Assembly (NCBI RefSeq): GCF_027947535.2
Contig: NZ_JAAGKO020000034.1
Coordinates: 34,213-98,212 of the forward strand
Direction: 5' to 3'
Length of the DNA: 64,000 bases
DNA from: Streptantibioticus silvisoli
GTDB lineage: Bacteria; Actinomycetota; Actinomycetes; Streptomycetales; Streptomycetaceae
The notes beneath the pieces were generated by a model that was given only the letters and a program-made list of their open reading frames with translations, was not told the DNA's origin and made no database searches. Positions 15,320 through 23,729 of the stretch are shown here, in pieces (within the stretch, counting starts at the first letter, position 1; each line of letters opens with the position of its first letter). The translations under genes and the position numbers were made by a program.

Positions 15320-16393
15320 GTGACGACCCTCTTCACCGGCTACCGGCTCGGTGACCTGATGCTGCCCAACCGCGTGGTCATGGCACCGATGACCCGCGTC
15401 AGGGCCGCCGCCGGCGGTCTGGCGACGCCGTCGATGGCGGCCTACTACGCCCAGCGGGCCACGGCCGGGCTGATCGTCAGCGAGGGCGTGCAGCCGAGCG
15501 TGATCGGGCAGTCCAACCCGGGGACGCCGGGCCTGCACACCGACGAACAGGTCGCCGCGTGGCGCCCGGTGACCGCCGCCGTCCACGCCAACGGGGGACG
15601 GATCTTCGCCCAGCTCATGCACGGCGGCCGGGTCTCGCACCCCGACACCACCGGGATGCGGCCGGTCGGGCCGTCGGCGGTCGCCGCCGTGGGCGAGGTG
15701 TTCACCCCGACCGGACCGCAGCCCGCCCCGGTGCCGCGCGCCCTCGGCACCGCCGAGGTGGCCGAGCACGCCGGTTCCTACGCCCTGGCGGCCCGCCGCG
15801 CCGTCGACGCGGGCTTCGACGGCGTGGAGCTGCACGGCGCCAACGGCTACCTGATCTCGCAGTTCCTGTCGTCCAACGCCAACCTGCGCACGGACGGTTA
15901 CGGCGGTTCGGTCGCGCACCGCATCCGGTTCGCCGTCGAGGCGGCGGCCGCCACCGTGCAGGCCGTCGGCGGGGCCAGGACCGGCATCCGGCTCTCACCG
16001 GGCTCGACGTTCTGGGGCGTCGAGGAGAGCGACGTCCCCGAGCTGTACACCGCGCTGCTGACCGAGCTGTCCGGCCTCGGCCTGGCCTACGTGCACCTCG
16101 AAGCCACCGCCGGGCAGGAGACGCTGGTCGCCCTGCGCCGGGCGTGGCCGGGCACGCTCATCATGAACCCGGTGCTCCCGATGGGACCGAAGCAGACCGG
16201 CCGCGACGACGCCGAGCACTGGCTCGGTCTCGGGGCGGACCTCATCAGTTTCGGCCGCGCCTTCATCGCCAACCCCGACCTCGTCGAGCGGCTGCGCGGC
16301 GGACTGCCGATCGCCCCCGTCGACGAGGCCACGTACTACCAGGGCGGCGACGCGGGCTACCTGACCTACGCCGCCCACCAGTACACGGCCTGA
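15320..16393 (+). CDS. Old Yellow Enzyme-family alkene reductase
   Basis: This 357-residue FMN-dependent ene-reductase (NemA/OYE type) reduces activated C=C bonds with NAD(P)H. Visible family marks: LPNRVVMAPMTR near the N-terminus, FAQLMHGGRVSHPD, the active-site pair His172/Asn175 in ELHGANGYLISQFLS, the NLRTDGYGGS loop, and the C-terminal FMN phosphate site DLISFGRAFIANPDL. Length matches the family. The GTG start has AAGGAG 7 nt upstream. The divergent MerR regulator probably activates it in response to an electrophile or xenobiotic (inference from layout). Confidence 0.93.
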   Translation: MTTLFTGYRLGDLMLPNRVVMAPMTRVRAAAGGLATPSMAAYYAQRATAGLIVSEGVQPSVIGQSNPGTPGLHTDEQVAAWRPVTAAVHANGGRIFAQLMHGGRVSHPDTTGMRPVGPSAVAAVGEVFTPTGPQPAPVPRALGTAEVAEHAGSYALAARRAVDAGFDGVELHGANGYLISQFLSSNANLRTDGYGGSVAHRIRFAVEAAAATVQAVGGARTGIRLSPGSTFWGVEESDVPELYTALLTELSGLGLAYVHLEATAGQETLVALRRAWPGTLIMNPVLPMGPKQTGRDDAEHWLGLGADLISFGRAFIANPDLVERLRGGLPIAPVDEATYYQGGDAGYLTYAAHQYTA

Positions 16394-16700
16394 CGCCCTC
16401 CGCGCCGGTTCCGGCCGCCCGCGGTCCGAACCGGCACGGGCGACCGGCCCGGGCGGCACCGCCAGCGGCAACGCAGCAGGGCGGCGACGGGCCAAACGCG
16501 ACCTCGGTGGCCGGCGCGAGGACGGCTCCGGCCACCCGCGAGGCACCCGGGCTCCCGTGCGCGTCGCGGCCGGGGCCGGGCCGGTACGCGGTGCGGGCCG
16601 GACGTTCCGCCGCCCGGCCGTGAACCGGTCACGCCCGTCGGGGTCGCCGGAGCGCTCGTCGTCGGGCAGGACGCGTCAGGTGCTGATCCGGGGGAAACGG
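16394..16700. other. Gene-free stretch before the IS-bounded island
   Basis: Proline/arginine-rich frames only. No gene, RNA or strong hairpin recognised. Confidence 0.5.
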
Positions 16701-16704
16701 CTAG

Positions 16705-17563
16705 GGCCTGTGTGGAGTTGTGATCTCGTGGGGCGCCGGTCTGGGAGGGTGGAGGTTTTTGGGGTGGAAGGGTGGGGGTGTCTCGATCTCAACTTTCGGA
16801 TGCCGAGTGGGGGTTCATCTCCCCGTTTCTGCCGGTCGGTGAGTATCGCTGGTCAGCGTGGACTCGACCACGGCGCGGGCCCATCATGATGCCGCCGGGA
16901 TGATCGTGGAGCCCGAAGCCCGGGATGCGGTGGAGAAGGCTGTTGCGGAATAGGGGGCATTGGCGAAGGACAAGACGGGCAACCGGACCTGCGGCGGGAA
17001 GAGCGACGACGTGTGAGGCGTCGGCGCAGGGTCCGGCTCGCCGCCGCCGACGCTGGGGCGTTCCCGCGGTGGACTGACCACCAGGACGTACCTGTCCTGC
17101 GGGCCGCAATGTCTGCCGCTCCCGCTGAAGATCACCGCGGGGCAGGTGGGGGACAGCCCGCGGTTCGTCCCCGTCCTGAACGGGATCCGCGTTCCCGGTC
17201 CGGTCGGCCGGCCCCGTACCCGGCCCGGCGCAGTCGCCGGCGACAAGGCGTACTCGTCTCGCAAGACGCGTTCCCACCTGCGCGAACGCGGGATTGAAGC
17301 GGTCGTTCCCGAGAAGAGGGATCAGGCCGCCCACCGCAAGGAGCGCGGCTCACGCGGCGGACGGCCCGTCACCTTCGACCGGCAGCTGTACAAGCTCCGC
17401 AACACTGTCGAACACGCCATCAACAAGATCAAGGACTGGCGCGGCCTCGCCGTCCGCTACGACAAAAAACCTGAAAGCCACCAGGCCGGACTCGAATTAT
17501 GCGCCGGTCTCCTCTGGATCCGACACCTCGAATCACGACCTTGATCACAACTCCACACAGGCC
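16705..17563 (+). mobile_element. IS5-type element, copy 1 (degenerate)
   Basis: Terminal inverted repeats begin GGCCTGTGTGGAGTTGTGAT and end with the complement; the element is 859 bp. Both ends are flanked by CTAG (16701-16704 and 17564-17567), which fits a 4-bp YTAR-type target duplication as in some IS5-family groups. The transposase is disrupted (see its own entry). An inverted second copy lies about 5.3 kb to the right. Confidence 0.85.
16778..17544 (+). pseudogene. Broken IS5-family transposase (copy 1)
   Basis: The GTG start and first residues are intact (MSRSQLSDAEW, then FLPVGEY), but after about 20 codons the sequence is replaced by about 140 bp of unrelated DNA. The remaining part lies in other frames. 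The C-terminal third is readable from about 17146: GDKAYSSRKTRSHLRERGI, then VPEKRDQAAHRKERG and RNTVEHAINKIKDWRGLAVRYDK, the DDE region with its final glutamate of the YREK-like block. It cannot give a functional protein. Confidence 0.8.
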
Positions 17564-17637
17564 CTAGCGTGTGGGCGCGTCAGGAATGTTCACGAGAATT
17601 GGTTCTGGCTCAAGTTCTGTGATTCCGTGACTGCCAG

Positions 17638-18969
17638 TCATGCGAGGAGGACGCGCTTCCGTAGAAGCCGGAAGCCAGCGCGACCGAACATCTGCCTCTT
17701 GAGCATCTTGATGCGGTTGACGTGTCCTTCGACGAAGCACGAGCTCCAGGGCAGGGTGAGCCCGGCGATGACGGCGTCGCGGTCACAGTCGATGCCGGCG
17801 GCGAGGGTGTGGAGGCTGGGCAGGTCGTCCCGCCGGATGGCGTCGAGCCAGTCCGGCAGGCGCTCGCCCTGGCGCTCGGTGAGCATGATCGCGAAGGACC
17901 GGACATGGCGGGTGAGGGCGTCGAGTTCGGGGCAGTGCGTGCGGGCGGTCTTGAGCTGGAGCTGCTCGGACTCGGTCAGGGATTCCGGGCGGCGGAGGAT
18001 CCATCCGGCGACAGCACGGGGCGAAGGCGGACGGGCTGTGACTGGCCGCGGTGAGGTGCGTTTCTGACGCAGGTAGACGCGAACGCGCTGGTAGCTGCCC
18101 TTACAGCCGAGCGGCACGATCTCCTCCCACAGTTTCCAGGCGTTGGTGCAGCCCTCGTTCCAGCGGTCGTCGATGTGGGGCTTGTAGTCGTCGAGGATGG
18201 AGGGCCTGTTCTGCCACTGACCGGTGAACAGGTCCTCCGGCGTCGCGGCGTCGCCGAGCTGCTTGACGGTGCGGTAGGTCATCCCGAGCTGCCGCTCGAC
18301 TAAGCGCTGGCTGTGGCCGGCCGCCAGCAGGGCATGGACAGCGGCGTGTCGGGCCCGGGTCCGGTCCGCGAACCGGTGTCCTCGCGGCCAGGGCGAACCG
18401 GCAGTGTTCTCGGCCTGGGCGGGCTCAGGATCGGGTTCGGGACCTGTGGGAATCAGAGCGCGGAGGCAGCCGCAGTGCTGGGCGACGCTCCGCTCGGCGG
18501 CTTCGCTCAGGTTGTGCCACAGGTCCGCGACTTGGACGGCCTGCGGTGCGCCGACGGTAGCGCCGTCGGCGAAGAACGGTGCACGGTCCCGGCATACGAC
18601 CTCGACGTTCGGTCGCCGGGAGAGCCACGCGGCCAGGCTCGATGCCTCGCGGTCGGGCAGCAGATCGACGGGACGGCGGGTTTCGACGTCCACGAGGACG
18701 GTGCCGTAGTGCCGACCCTTGCGGGTGGCATACTCGTCGACGCCAACCACCCGCGGCGGGGTCACGTCCGGCTCGGGAAGCTCGTCGACCAGGCGCAAGA
18801 TCGTGCTCCGGCTGACGGAAGTACCGAGGACGGCCGCCAGGCGGGCGCCGGCCCGGCCCGCCAGAGCGAGACCGACCGAGGCCAGTGTGGAGCGCAGCCG
18901 CTCGGTGCGCTGGCCATGCCTACGGGTCAGCCCGGCCGCCCCTATGCCTGACCAGCGAAAGCCCCGCCA
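17638..18969 (-). pseudogene. ISL3-family transposase lacking its N-terminus
   Basis: The catalytic core is well preserved: GRAGARLAAVLGTSVSRSTI, then VVGVDEYATRKGRHYGTVLV with the first catalytic Asp, VVCRDRAPFFADGA with the second, and the conserved end VNRIKMLKRQMFGRAGFRLL, then RKRVLLA. The frame opens just after a TGA at 18970-18972 with no ATG or GTG, and the zinc-ribbon and HTH region of about 100 residues seen in full ISL3 transposases is absent. Translation could only start at a TTG near 18798. No convincing left terminal repeat was found, so the element is probably truncated on that side. Confidence 0.75.
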
Positions 18970-19030
18970 TCAAGTTCGGAACGACAACAGCGCCTAACCG
19001 GCCCCATCCACATCCACCCACGCACGCAGA

Positions 19031-19063
19031 AGGGGCGGAGCCGTCCGAACCGGCTCCGCCCCT
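19031..19063. terminator. Hairpin downstream of the NB-ARC/TPR gene
   Basis: Perfect 13-bp arms (AGGGGCGGAGCCG and complement) with a 7-nt loop, about 130 bp beyond the stop of the minus-strand NB-ARC gene. Confidence 0.6.
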
Positions 19064-19193
19064 TCCCGCATGTGCACCGTACGCGAAGGCGGCCCGGCGG
19101 ACTGGGGCCAAGGGCATGCGAGCCGCAGCGCAACCGCTCACTGAGGCCTGCCAGCCGCGCCTCCGAGAACTTGCTACTACCCGGCAACGCGGG

Positions 19194-22100
19194 TCAAGCA
19201 GATTCTCCGGCCTCACCACGCCAGGAGGCGAGGTTGTGGCGGGTGGTGAGGGTGTCGGGGTGGTCGGGCCCGAGGACACGCAGGCGGTCAGTGAGGAGTT
19301 CGGCGGTGGCGGTGGCGGCGCCAGCCGCATCCCCGGCCTTACCACGCCAGGAGGCGAGGTTACTGCGGGTGGTGAGGGTGCCGGGGTGGTCGGGCCCGAG
19401 GACACGCAGGTAGTCGGTGAGGAGTTCGGCGAACGCGGTGGCGGCGCCGACCGCATCCCCGGCCTCACCACGCATGGTGGCGAGGTTGTTGCGGGTGGCG
19501 AGGGTGTCGGGGTGGTCGGGCCCGAGGACACGCAGGCAGTCGGTAAGGAGTTCGGCGAACGCGGTGGCAGCGCCGACCGCATCCCCGGCCTCACCACGCC
19601 AGTAAGCGAGGTTACTGCGGGTGGCGAGGGTGCCGGAGTGGTCGGGCCCGAGGACACGCAGGCAGTCGGTAAGGAGTTCGGCGAACGCGGTGGCAGCGCC
19701 GACCGCATCCCCGGCCTCACCACGCCAGGAGGCGAGGTTACTGCGGGTGGCGAGGGTGCCGGAGTGGTCGGGCCCGAGGACACGCAGGCGGTCGGTGAGA
19801 AGTTCGGCGAACGCGGTGGCAGCGCCGACCGCATCCCCGGCCTCACCACGCCTGGTGGCGAGGTTGTTGCGGGTGGTGAGGGTGCCGGGGTGGTCGGGCC
19901 CGAGGACACGCAGGTAGTCGGTGAGGAGTTCGGCGAACGCGGTGGCGGCGCCGGCCGCATCCCCGGCCTTACCACGCCAGTAGGCGTGGTTGTTGCGGGT
20001 GGTGAGGGTGTGGGGGTGGTCGGGTCCGAGGACGCGCAGGTAGTCGGTGAGGAGTTCGGCGGTGGCGGTGGCGGCGCCGGCTGCATCCCCGGCCTGGCCG
20101 CGCAAGCTGGCGAGGTTGTGGCGGGTGGTGAGGGTTTGGGGGTGGTCGGGCCCGAGGACACACAGGCGGTCGGTGAGAAGTTCGGCGAACGCGGTGGCAG
20201 CGCCGACCGCATCCCCGGCCTCACCACGCCAGGAGGCGAGGTTGTGGCGGGTGGTGAGGGTTTGGGGGTGGTCGGGCCCGAGGACACGCAGGCGGTCGGT
20301 GAGAAGTTCGGCGAACGCGGTGGCAGCGCCGACCGCATCCCCGGCCTCACCACGCCAGTAAGCGAGGTTGTGGCGGGTGGCGAGGGTGTCGGGGTGGTCG
20401 GGCCCGAGGACGCGCAGGCGGTCGGTGAGGAGTTCGGCGGTGGCGGTGGCGGCGCCGGCCGCATCCCCGGCCTCACCACGCCAGGAGGCGAGGTTGTGGC
20501 GGGTGGTGAGGGTGTCGGGGTGGTCGGGCCCGAGGACACGCAGGCGGTCGGTGAGGAGTTCGGCGAACGCGGTGGCGGCGCCGGCCGCATCCCCGGCCTC
20601 ACCACGCCAGGAGGCGAGGTTGTGGCGGGTGCCGAGGGTGTCGGGGTGGTCGGGCCCGAGGACGCGGACGAGGTCGGTGTGGAGGGTGTGGAAGTGGTCG
20701 CGGGCTGCGGTGACCTGTCCGGCGTTGCCGAGGCTGGTTCCGGTGCGGAAAAGCACGGTGTGGGGGTTGGGTTGCCACAGGGCAGCCCCGCTACAGGTGG
20801 CCAGTGCGGTGGTGTTGGTGCGGAGGGTTTGGGCGAGGGTGGTGTCGCGTTCGATGGCGGGCCAGGCGGCGAGGAGGGCGTCAGCAGCGGTGCGGGCGGC
20901 GGCATCGTGTTGGTCGGGGGTGAGGGTGTCGCGGGTGGTGCGTTGGATGAGCTGGTGGACACGGACGGTCTTGTGGGGGGCATCTCGGTCGTGGTCGATG
21001 AGGCTGAGGCGGTGCAGGGCACTCAGGGCCTGCCGGGCGTCCCGGGCGGAGACGGGAGCCGGGTCCCCGGGCTGCTTCTCGCTGGTGGGGGTGCGGTTCG
21101 CGGCGAGGTGGGTGAGAGCAGGGGCGCTGGTCAGGACGTCCTGGGGGATGCCGTTGGGGTCCAGGAGCGCGGTCAGGGCGAGCAGGGGGCGTGCCAGGCC
21201 GGCGGGGCGCAGGGTGTCGGCGCGGTCGATGGACAGTGACCATGCGGCGGCCAGGGGCAGGGCCTGGCCGTCGGGCAGGCTGTCGGGGGCGGCGTCGGCG
21301 AGGGTGAGGGTGCGGTCGGCCAGCAGTTCCCGGTAGCCGGCCACGCTCTCGCCGGTGTCGATGAGGTAGGCGGCGGCCTGGGCGAGAGCCAGCGGCAGAT
21401 ACCCCAGCTCACCGGCGAGGTCGGCCAGTTCGCCGGCGGATTCCTCGCGGCCGTGGTCGGCCAGGGAATTGGTGAGGTAGGCGAGGGCCTCGGCCTCGGC
21501 GAACAGGCCGACTTCGATGTTGCGGCCCATGCCGCAGACGGCGGAGTCGCGGCGGCGGGTGGTGATCAGGGTACGCCCGTGGGGGTTCTCCGGTAGTTGC
21601 AGGCCTTGCAGGTCGTTGGAGTCGGCGAGGTCGTCCAGAACAACCAGCCACCGGCACGGCTTCGCGGTGGTCTTGGGGGCGAGCCAGGCCAGGAAGGTAC
21701 GGGCGGCCTGTTCCGGATCATCCGGGTTGCCACGGCACAGTTCGACGCCGGCCTGGGCGTAGCCGGCCACGATCGCGGAGCGGGTGCTGGCGGTGACCCA
21801 CACCAGGACGTCCAGGCCGCCACCCGCGCTCTCGTCGTTCCAGGCGGTGAGGGCGTAGTCCGCGGCGAGCTGGGTCTTGCCGACACCGCCCATGCCGGTC
21901 AGCAGCTGCGTCAGCACCATGGTGCCGCCGTCCGCCATCGCGCGCAGTCGGACCGTCTCGGCCCGGTGCAGGTAGGAGCGCGCCGGGGGCGGGACGACGC
22001 CGACCTGGTGCGGCCAGGCCGCCGGCTCCTGCGGCAGACGCTGATACACGTTCAGCTCGTCGATGTAGCCGCTGTTGGCGATACCGCCGTCGGTGGCCGA

Positions 22101-22283
22101 GGCATGCCCGGTCTTGTCCACGCTCACCTGGGCGGGTGAAGCATGATCGGCTTCCAGGGCTGGGCCGCGGTAGCCGGTGACCGCTGTGCCGCGGCCAGCG
22201 GCTTCGGCGTTGCCGGTGTCCGTCACGGTCACCGAAGGCTCAGGCGTCTCGCCCCGGTCCTTGCCCCACCATTTCCTGGCCAT
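19194..22283 (-). CDS. STAND NTPase: NB-ARC domain with long TPR array
   Basis: The 1029-residue protein has three parts. Residues 1-65 carry two copies of a Gly/Ala-rich motif (TGNAEAAGRGTAVTGY and TGHASATDGGIANSGY). About 95-420 is an NB-ARC ATPase: P-loop GMGGVGKTQLA, Walker B WLVVLDDLAD, a sensor-like TLITTRRRD, and the GLPL-type helix GYLPLALAQAAAYL. From about 530 come eleven full 42-residue TPR units and a partial twelfth (consensus RVLGPDHPDTLTTRHNLASW, then RGEAGDA). Such STAND proteins switch between ADP and ATP states when the repeats bind a trigger; in actinobacteria the output is usually unknown, and some STANDs act in phage defence. No separate effector domain is seen. Start chosen 16 nt after the upstream small-protein gene. 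Confidence 0.88.
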   Translation of the reverse strand: MARKWWGKDRGETPEPSVTVTDTGNAEAAGRGTAVTGYRGPALEADHASPAQVSVDKTGHASATDGGIANSGYIDELNVYQRLPQEPAAWPHQVGVVPPPARSYLHRAETVRLRAMADGGTMVLTQLLTGMGGVGKTQLAADYALTAWNDESAGGGLDVLVWVTASTRSAIVAGYAQAGVELCRGNPDDPEQAARTFLAWLAPKTTAKPCRWLVVLDDLADSNDLQGLQLPENPHGRTLITTRRRDSAVCGMGRNIEVGLFAEAEALAYLTNSLADHGREESAGELADLAGELGYLPLALAQAAAYLIDTGESVAGYRELLADRTLTLADAAPDSLPDGQALPLAAAWSLSIDRADTLRPAGLARPLLALTALLDPNGIPQDVLTSAPALTHLAANRTPTSEKQPGDPAPVSARDARQALSALHRLSLIDHDRDAPHKTVRVHQLIQRTTRDTLTPDQHDAAARTAADALLAAWPAIERDTTLAQTLRTNTTALATCSGAALWQPNPHTVLFRTGTSLGNAGQVTAARDHFHTLHTDLVRVLGPDHPDTLGTRHNLASWRGEAGDAAGAATAFAELLTDRLRVLGPDHPDTLTTRHNLASWRGEAGDAAGAATATAELLTDRLRVLGPDHPDTLATRHNLAYWRGEAGDAVGAATAFAELLTDRLRVLGPDHPQTLTTRHNLASWRGEAGDAVGAATAFAELLTDRLCVLGPDHPQTLTTRHNLASLRGQAGDAAGAATATAELLTDYLRVLGPDHPHTLTTRNNHAYWRGKAGDAAGAATAFAELLTDYLRVLGPDHPGTLTTRNNLATRRGEAGDAVGAATAFAELLTDRLRVLGPDHSGTLATRSNLASWRGEAGDAVGAATAFAELLTDCLRVLGPDHSGTLATRSNLAYWRGEAGDAVGAATAFAELLTDCLRVLGPDHPDTLATRNNLATMRGEAGDAVGAATAFAELLTDYLRVLGPDHPGTLTTRSNLASWRGKAGDAAGAATATAELLTDRLRVLGPDHPDTLTTRHNLASWRGEAGESA
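19197..20673. repeat. About 11.7 near-identical 126-bp direct repeats (TPR-coding)
   Basis: Each 126-bp unit encodes one 42-residue TPR. Units differ mostly at a few codons: D/Q/H/G after DHP or DHS, SW/YW/TR/TM after NLA, AF or AT before AELL, and R/C/Y in the last positions. The high DNA identity between units would allow copy-number change by recombination or slippage. Confidence 0.9.
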
Positions 22284-22299
22284 GAGGTGCGTCCCGGTT

Positions 22300-22641
22300 C
22301 TATTCGGAATAGTCGATGCCGGTGTTGGAGCCCTTGCCGCTGGCCTTTCCCGTCCGGTCGGCCCTCGCCGAACCGTCCCCGCGGCCGCCGGGTCGCTTGA
22401 TGCCGGCGTTGCCGCCGCGGTCGGCCTCACCGGTCCGAGTGGCCTGGTCGACCGGGCCGGCGGAGGCGGGTACCGGCTGCTGGAACAGGGCCCAGATCAA
22501 GGCCGCGACACCGACAGCACCCTGAATGGATGCCCCCGTCAGTTCTCCCGCGCCGGGACTGTTCAGCAGCCAGATCAAAGGGGTGGAGACAATCCCCACC
22601 CCTCCCAGCACGATGACCATGACCTTCCAGCCCTGCGTCAT
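22300..22641 (-). CDS. Small membrane protein upstream of the NB-ARC gene
   Basis: This 113-residue protein has two predicted membrane helices in the first 50 residues (WKVMVIVLGGVGIVSTPLIW and SIQGAVGVAALIWALF). A hydrophilic Gly/Arg/Lys/Asp-rich tail of about 60 residues follows, probably cytosolic and disordered. GGGGGAAG lies 6 nt before the ATG. Its stop is 16 nt from the start of the NB-ARC/TPR gene, so the two are co-transcribed. I do not recognise the family. A membrane anchor or effector partner of the STAND protein is a reasonable guess from the pairing, not shown. Confidence 0.7.
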   Translation of the reverse strand: MTQGWKVMVIVLGGVGIVSTPLIWLLNSPGAGELTGASIQGAVGVAALIWALFQQPVPASAGPVDQATRTGEADRGGNAGIKRPGGRGDGSARADRTGKASGKGSNTGIDYSE

Positions 22642-22871
22642 GCCAACTTCCCCCACATCCCTGACTGGCGATCAGATTTACTGACGATACATCCGCTGTT
22701 CCCGCTCCCGGCGTGACGCCGTCCGGAGTGGGAGACGCACCCCGCGCCACCATGGTTCACCGCCTCCCGACCGGCGGGGCGGCAGCGGCGCTCACCAGCC
22801 GGTAACCGTACCCGCCGAGCGGCCCGGGGCATGGCCGTAGCCGACGACCACCCACGCCCACCGGGCGTTAG

Positions 22872-23729
22872 GGCCTGTGTGGAGTTGTGATCAAGGTCGT
22901 GATTCGAGGTGTCGGATCCAGAGGAGACCGGCGCATCATTCGAGTCCGGCCTGGTGGCTTTCAGGTTTTTTGTCGTAGCGGACGGTGAGGCCGCGCCAGT
23001 CCTTGATCTTGTTGATGGTGCGTTCGACGGTGTTGCGGAGCTTGTACAGCTGCCGGTCGAAGGTGACGGGCCGTCCGCCGCGTGAGCCGCGCTCCTTGCG
23101 GTGGGCGGCCTGATCCCTCTTCTCGGGAACGACCGCTTCAATCCCGCGTTCGCGCAGGTGGGAACGCGTCTTGCGGGACGAGTACGCCTTGTGGCCGGCG
23201 ACTGCGCCGGGCCGGGTACGGGGCCGGCCGACCGGACCGGGAACGCGGATCCCGTTCAGGACGGGGACGAACCGCGGGCTGTCCCCCACCTGCCCCGCGG
23301 TGATCTTCAGCGGGAGCGGCAGACATTGCGGCCCGCAGGACAGGTGCGTCCTGGTGGTCAGCCCGCTGCGGGAACGTCCCAGGTCGGCGGCGGCGAGCCG
23401 GACCCTGCGCCGACGCCTCACACGTCGTCGCTCTTCCCGCTCCGGGTCCAATTGCCCGTCTTGTTCCCCGCTGGCGTACACGGTGGACCAGTGCCCGAAA
23501 CGCTCGGGCAACTCCCGCCACTTCGCCCCGTTCCTGAACCGCCACACCACGCCCTCGAAGTGCGCCCGCAGGCTCTCCGGATACGGCCCATACTCACCGA
23601 CCGGCAGAAACGAGGAGATGAACTCCCACTCGGCATCCGAAAGTTGAGATCAAGACACCCCACCCTTCTACCCCAAAAACCTCGACCCTCCCAGACTGGC
23701 GCCCCACGAGATACAACTCCACACAGGCC
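22872..23729 (-). mobile_element. IS5-type element, copy 2 (degenerate, inverted to copy 1)
   Basis: Same terminal repeats as copy 1, 858 bp, opposite orientation. Flanks are TTAG on the left (22868-22871) and CTAG on the right (23730-23733). Together the two copies bracket about 5.3 kb holding the ISL3 remnant and the NB-ARC pair, giving the shape of a composite transposon. Confidence 0.85.
22936..23654 (-). pseudogene. Broken IS5-family transposase (copy 2)
   Basis: The N-terminal part missing in copy 1 is present here (LSDAEWEFISSFLPVGEYGP, then LRAHFEGVVWRFRNGAKWRE and LPERFGHWSTVY). However, the codon that is CGA near the start in copy 1 is TGA here. The middle of the transposase (first catalytic Asp region) is deleted and replaced by a short Arg-rich stretch. 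The C-terminal third (HKAYSSRKTRSHLRERG, RNTVERTINKIKDWRGL) is in frame with the middle. Neither copy can encode a complete enzyme. Confidence 0.8.

Noticed and set aside
16394..16622. Continuation of the OYE region as a longer frame past 16393
   Set aside because: The TGA at the end of OYE is at the family's usual C-terminus; the later frame is Arg/Pro-rich noise.
19197..20673. Regularly spaced direct repeats that could suggest CRISPR
   Set aside because: Units are 126 bp, contiguous without spacers, and encode TPRs in frame.
19196..21239. Open frames on the plus strand across the TPR repeat array (GGG-x-VVAG-type repeats)
   Set aside because: They mirror the 126-bp TPR-coding repeat in antisense; the minus-strand frame has the NB-ARC and TPR motifs.
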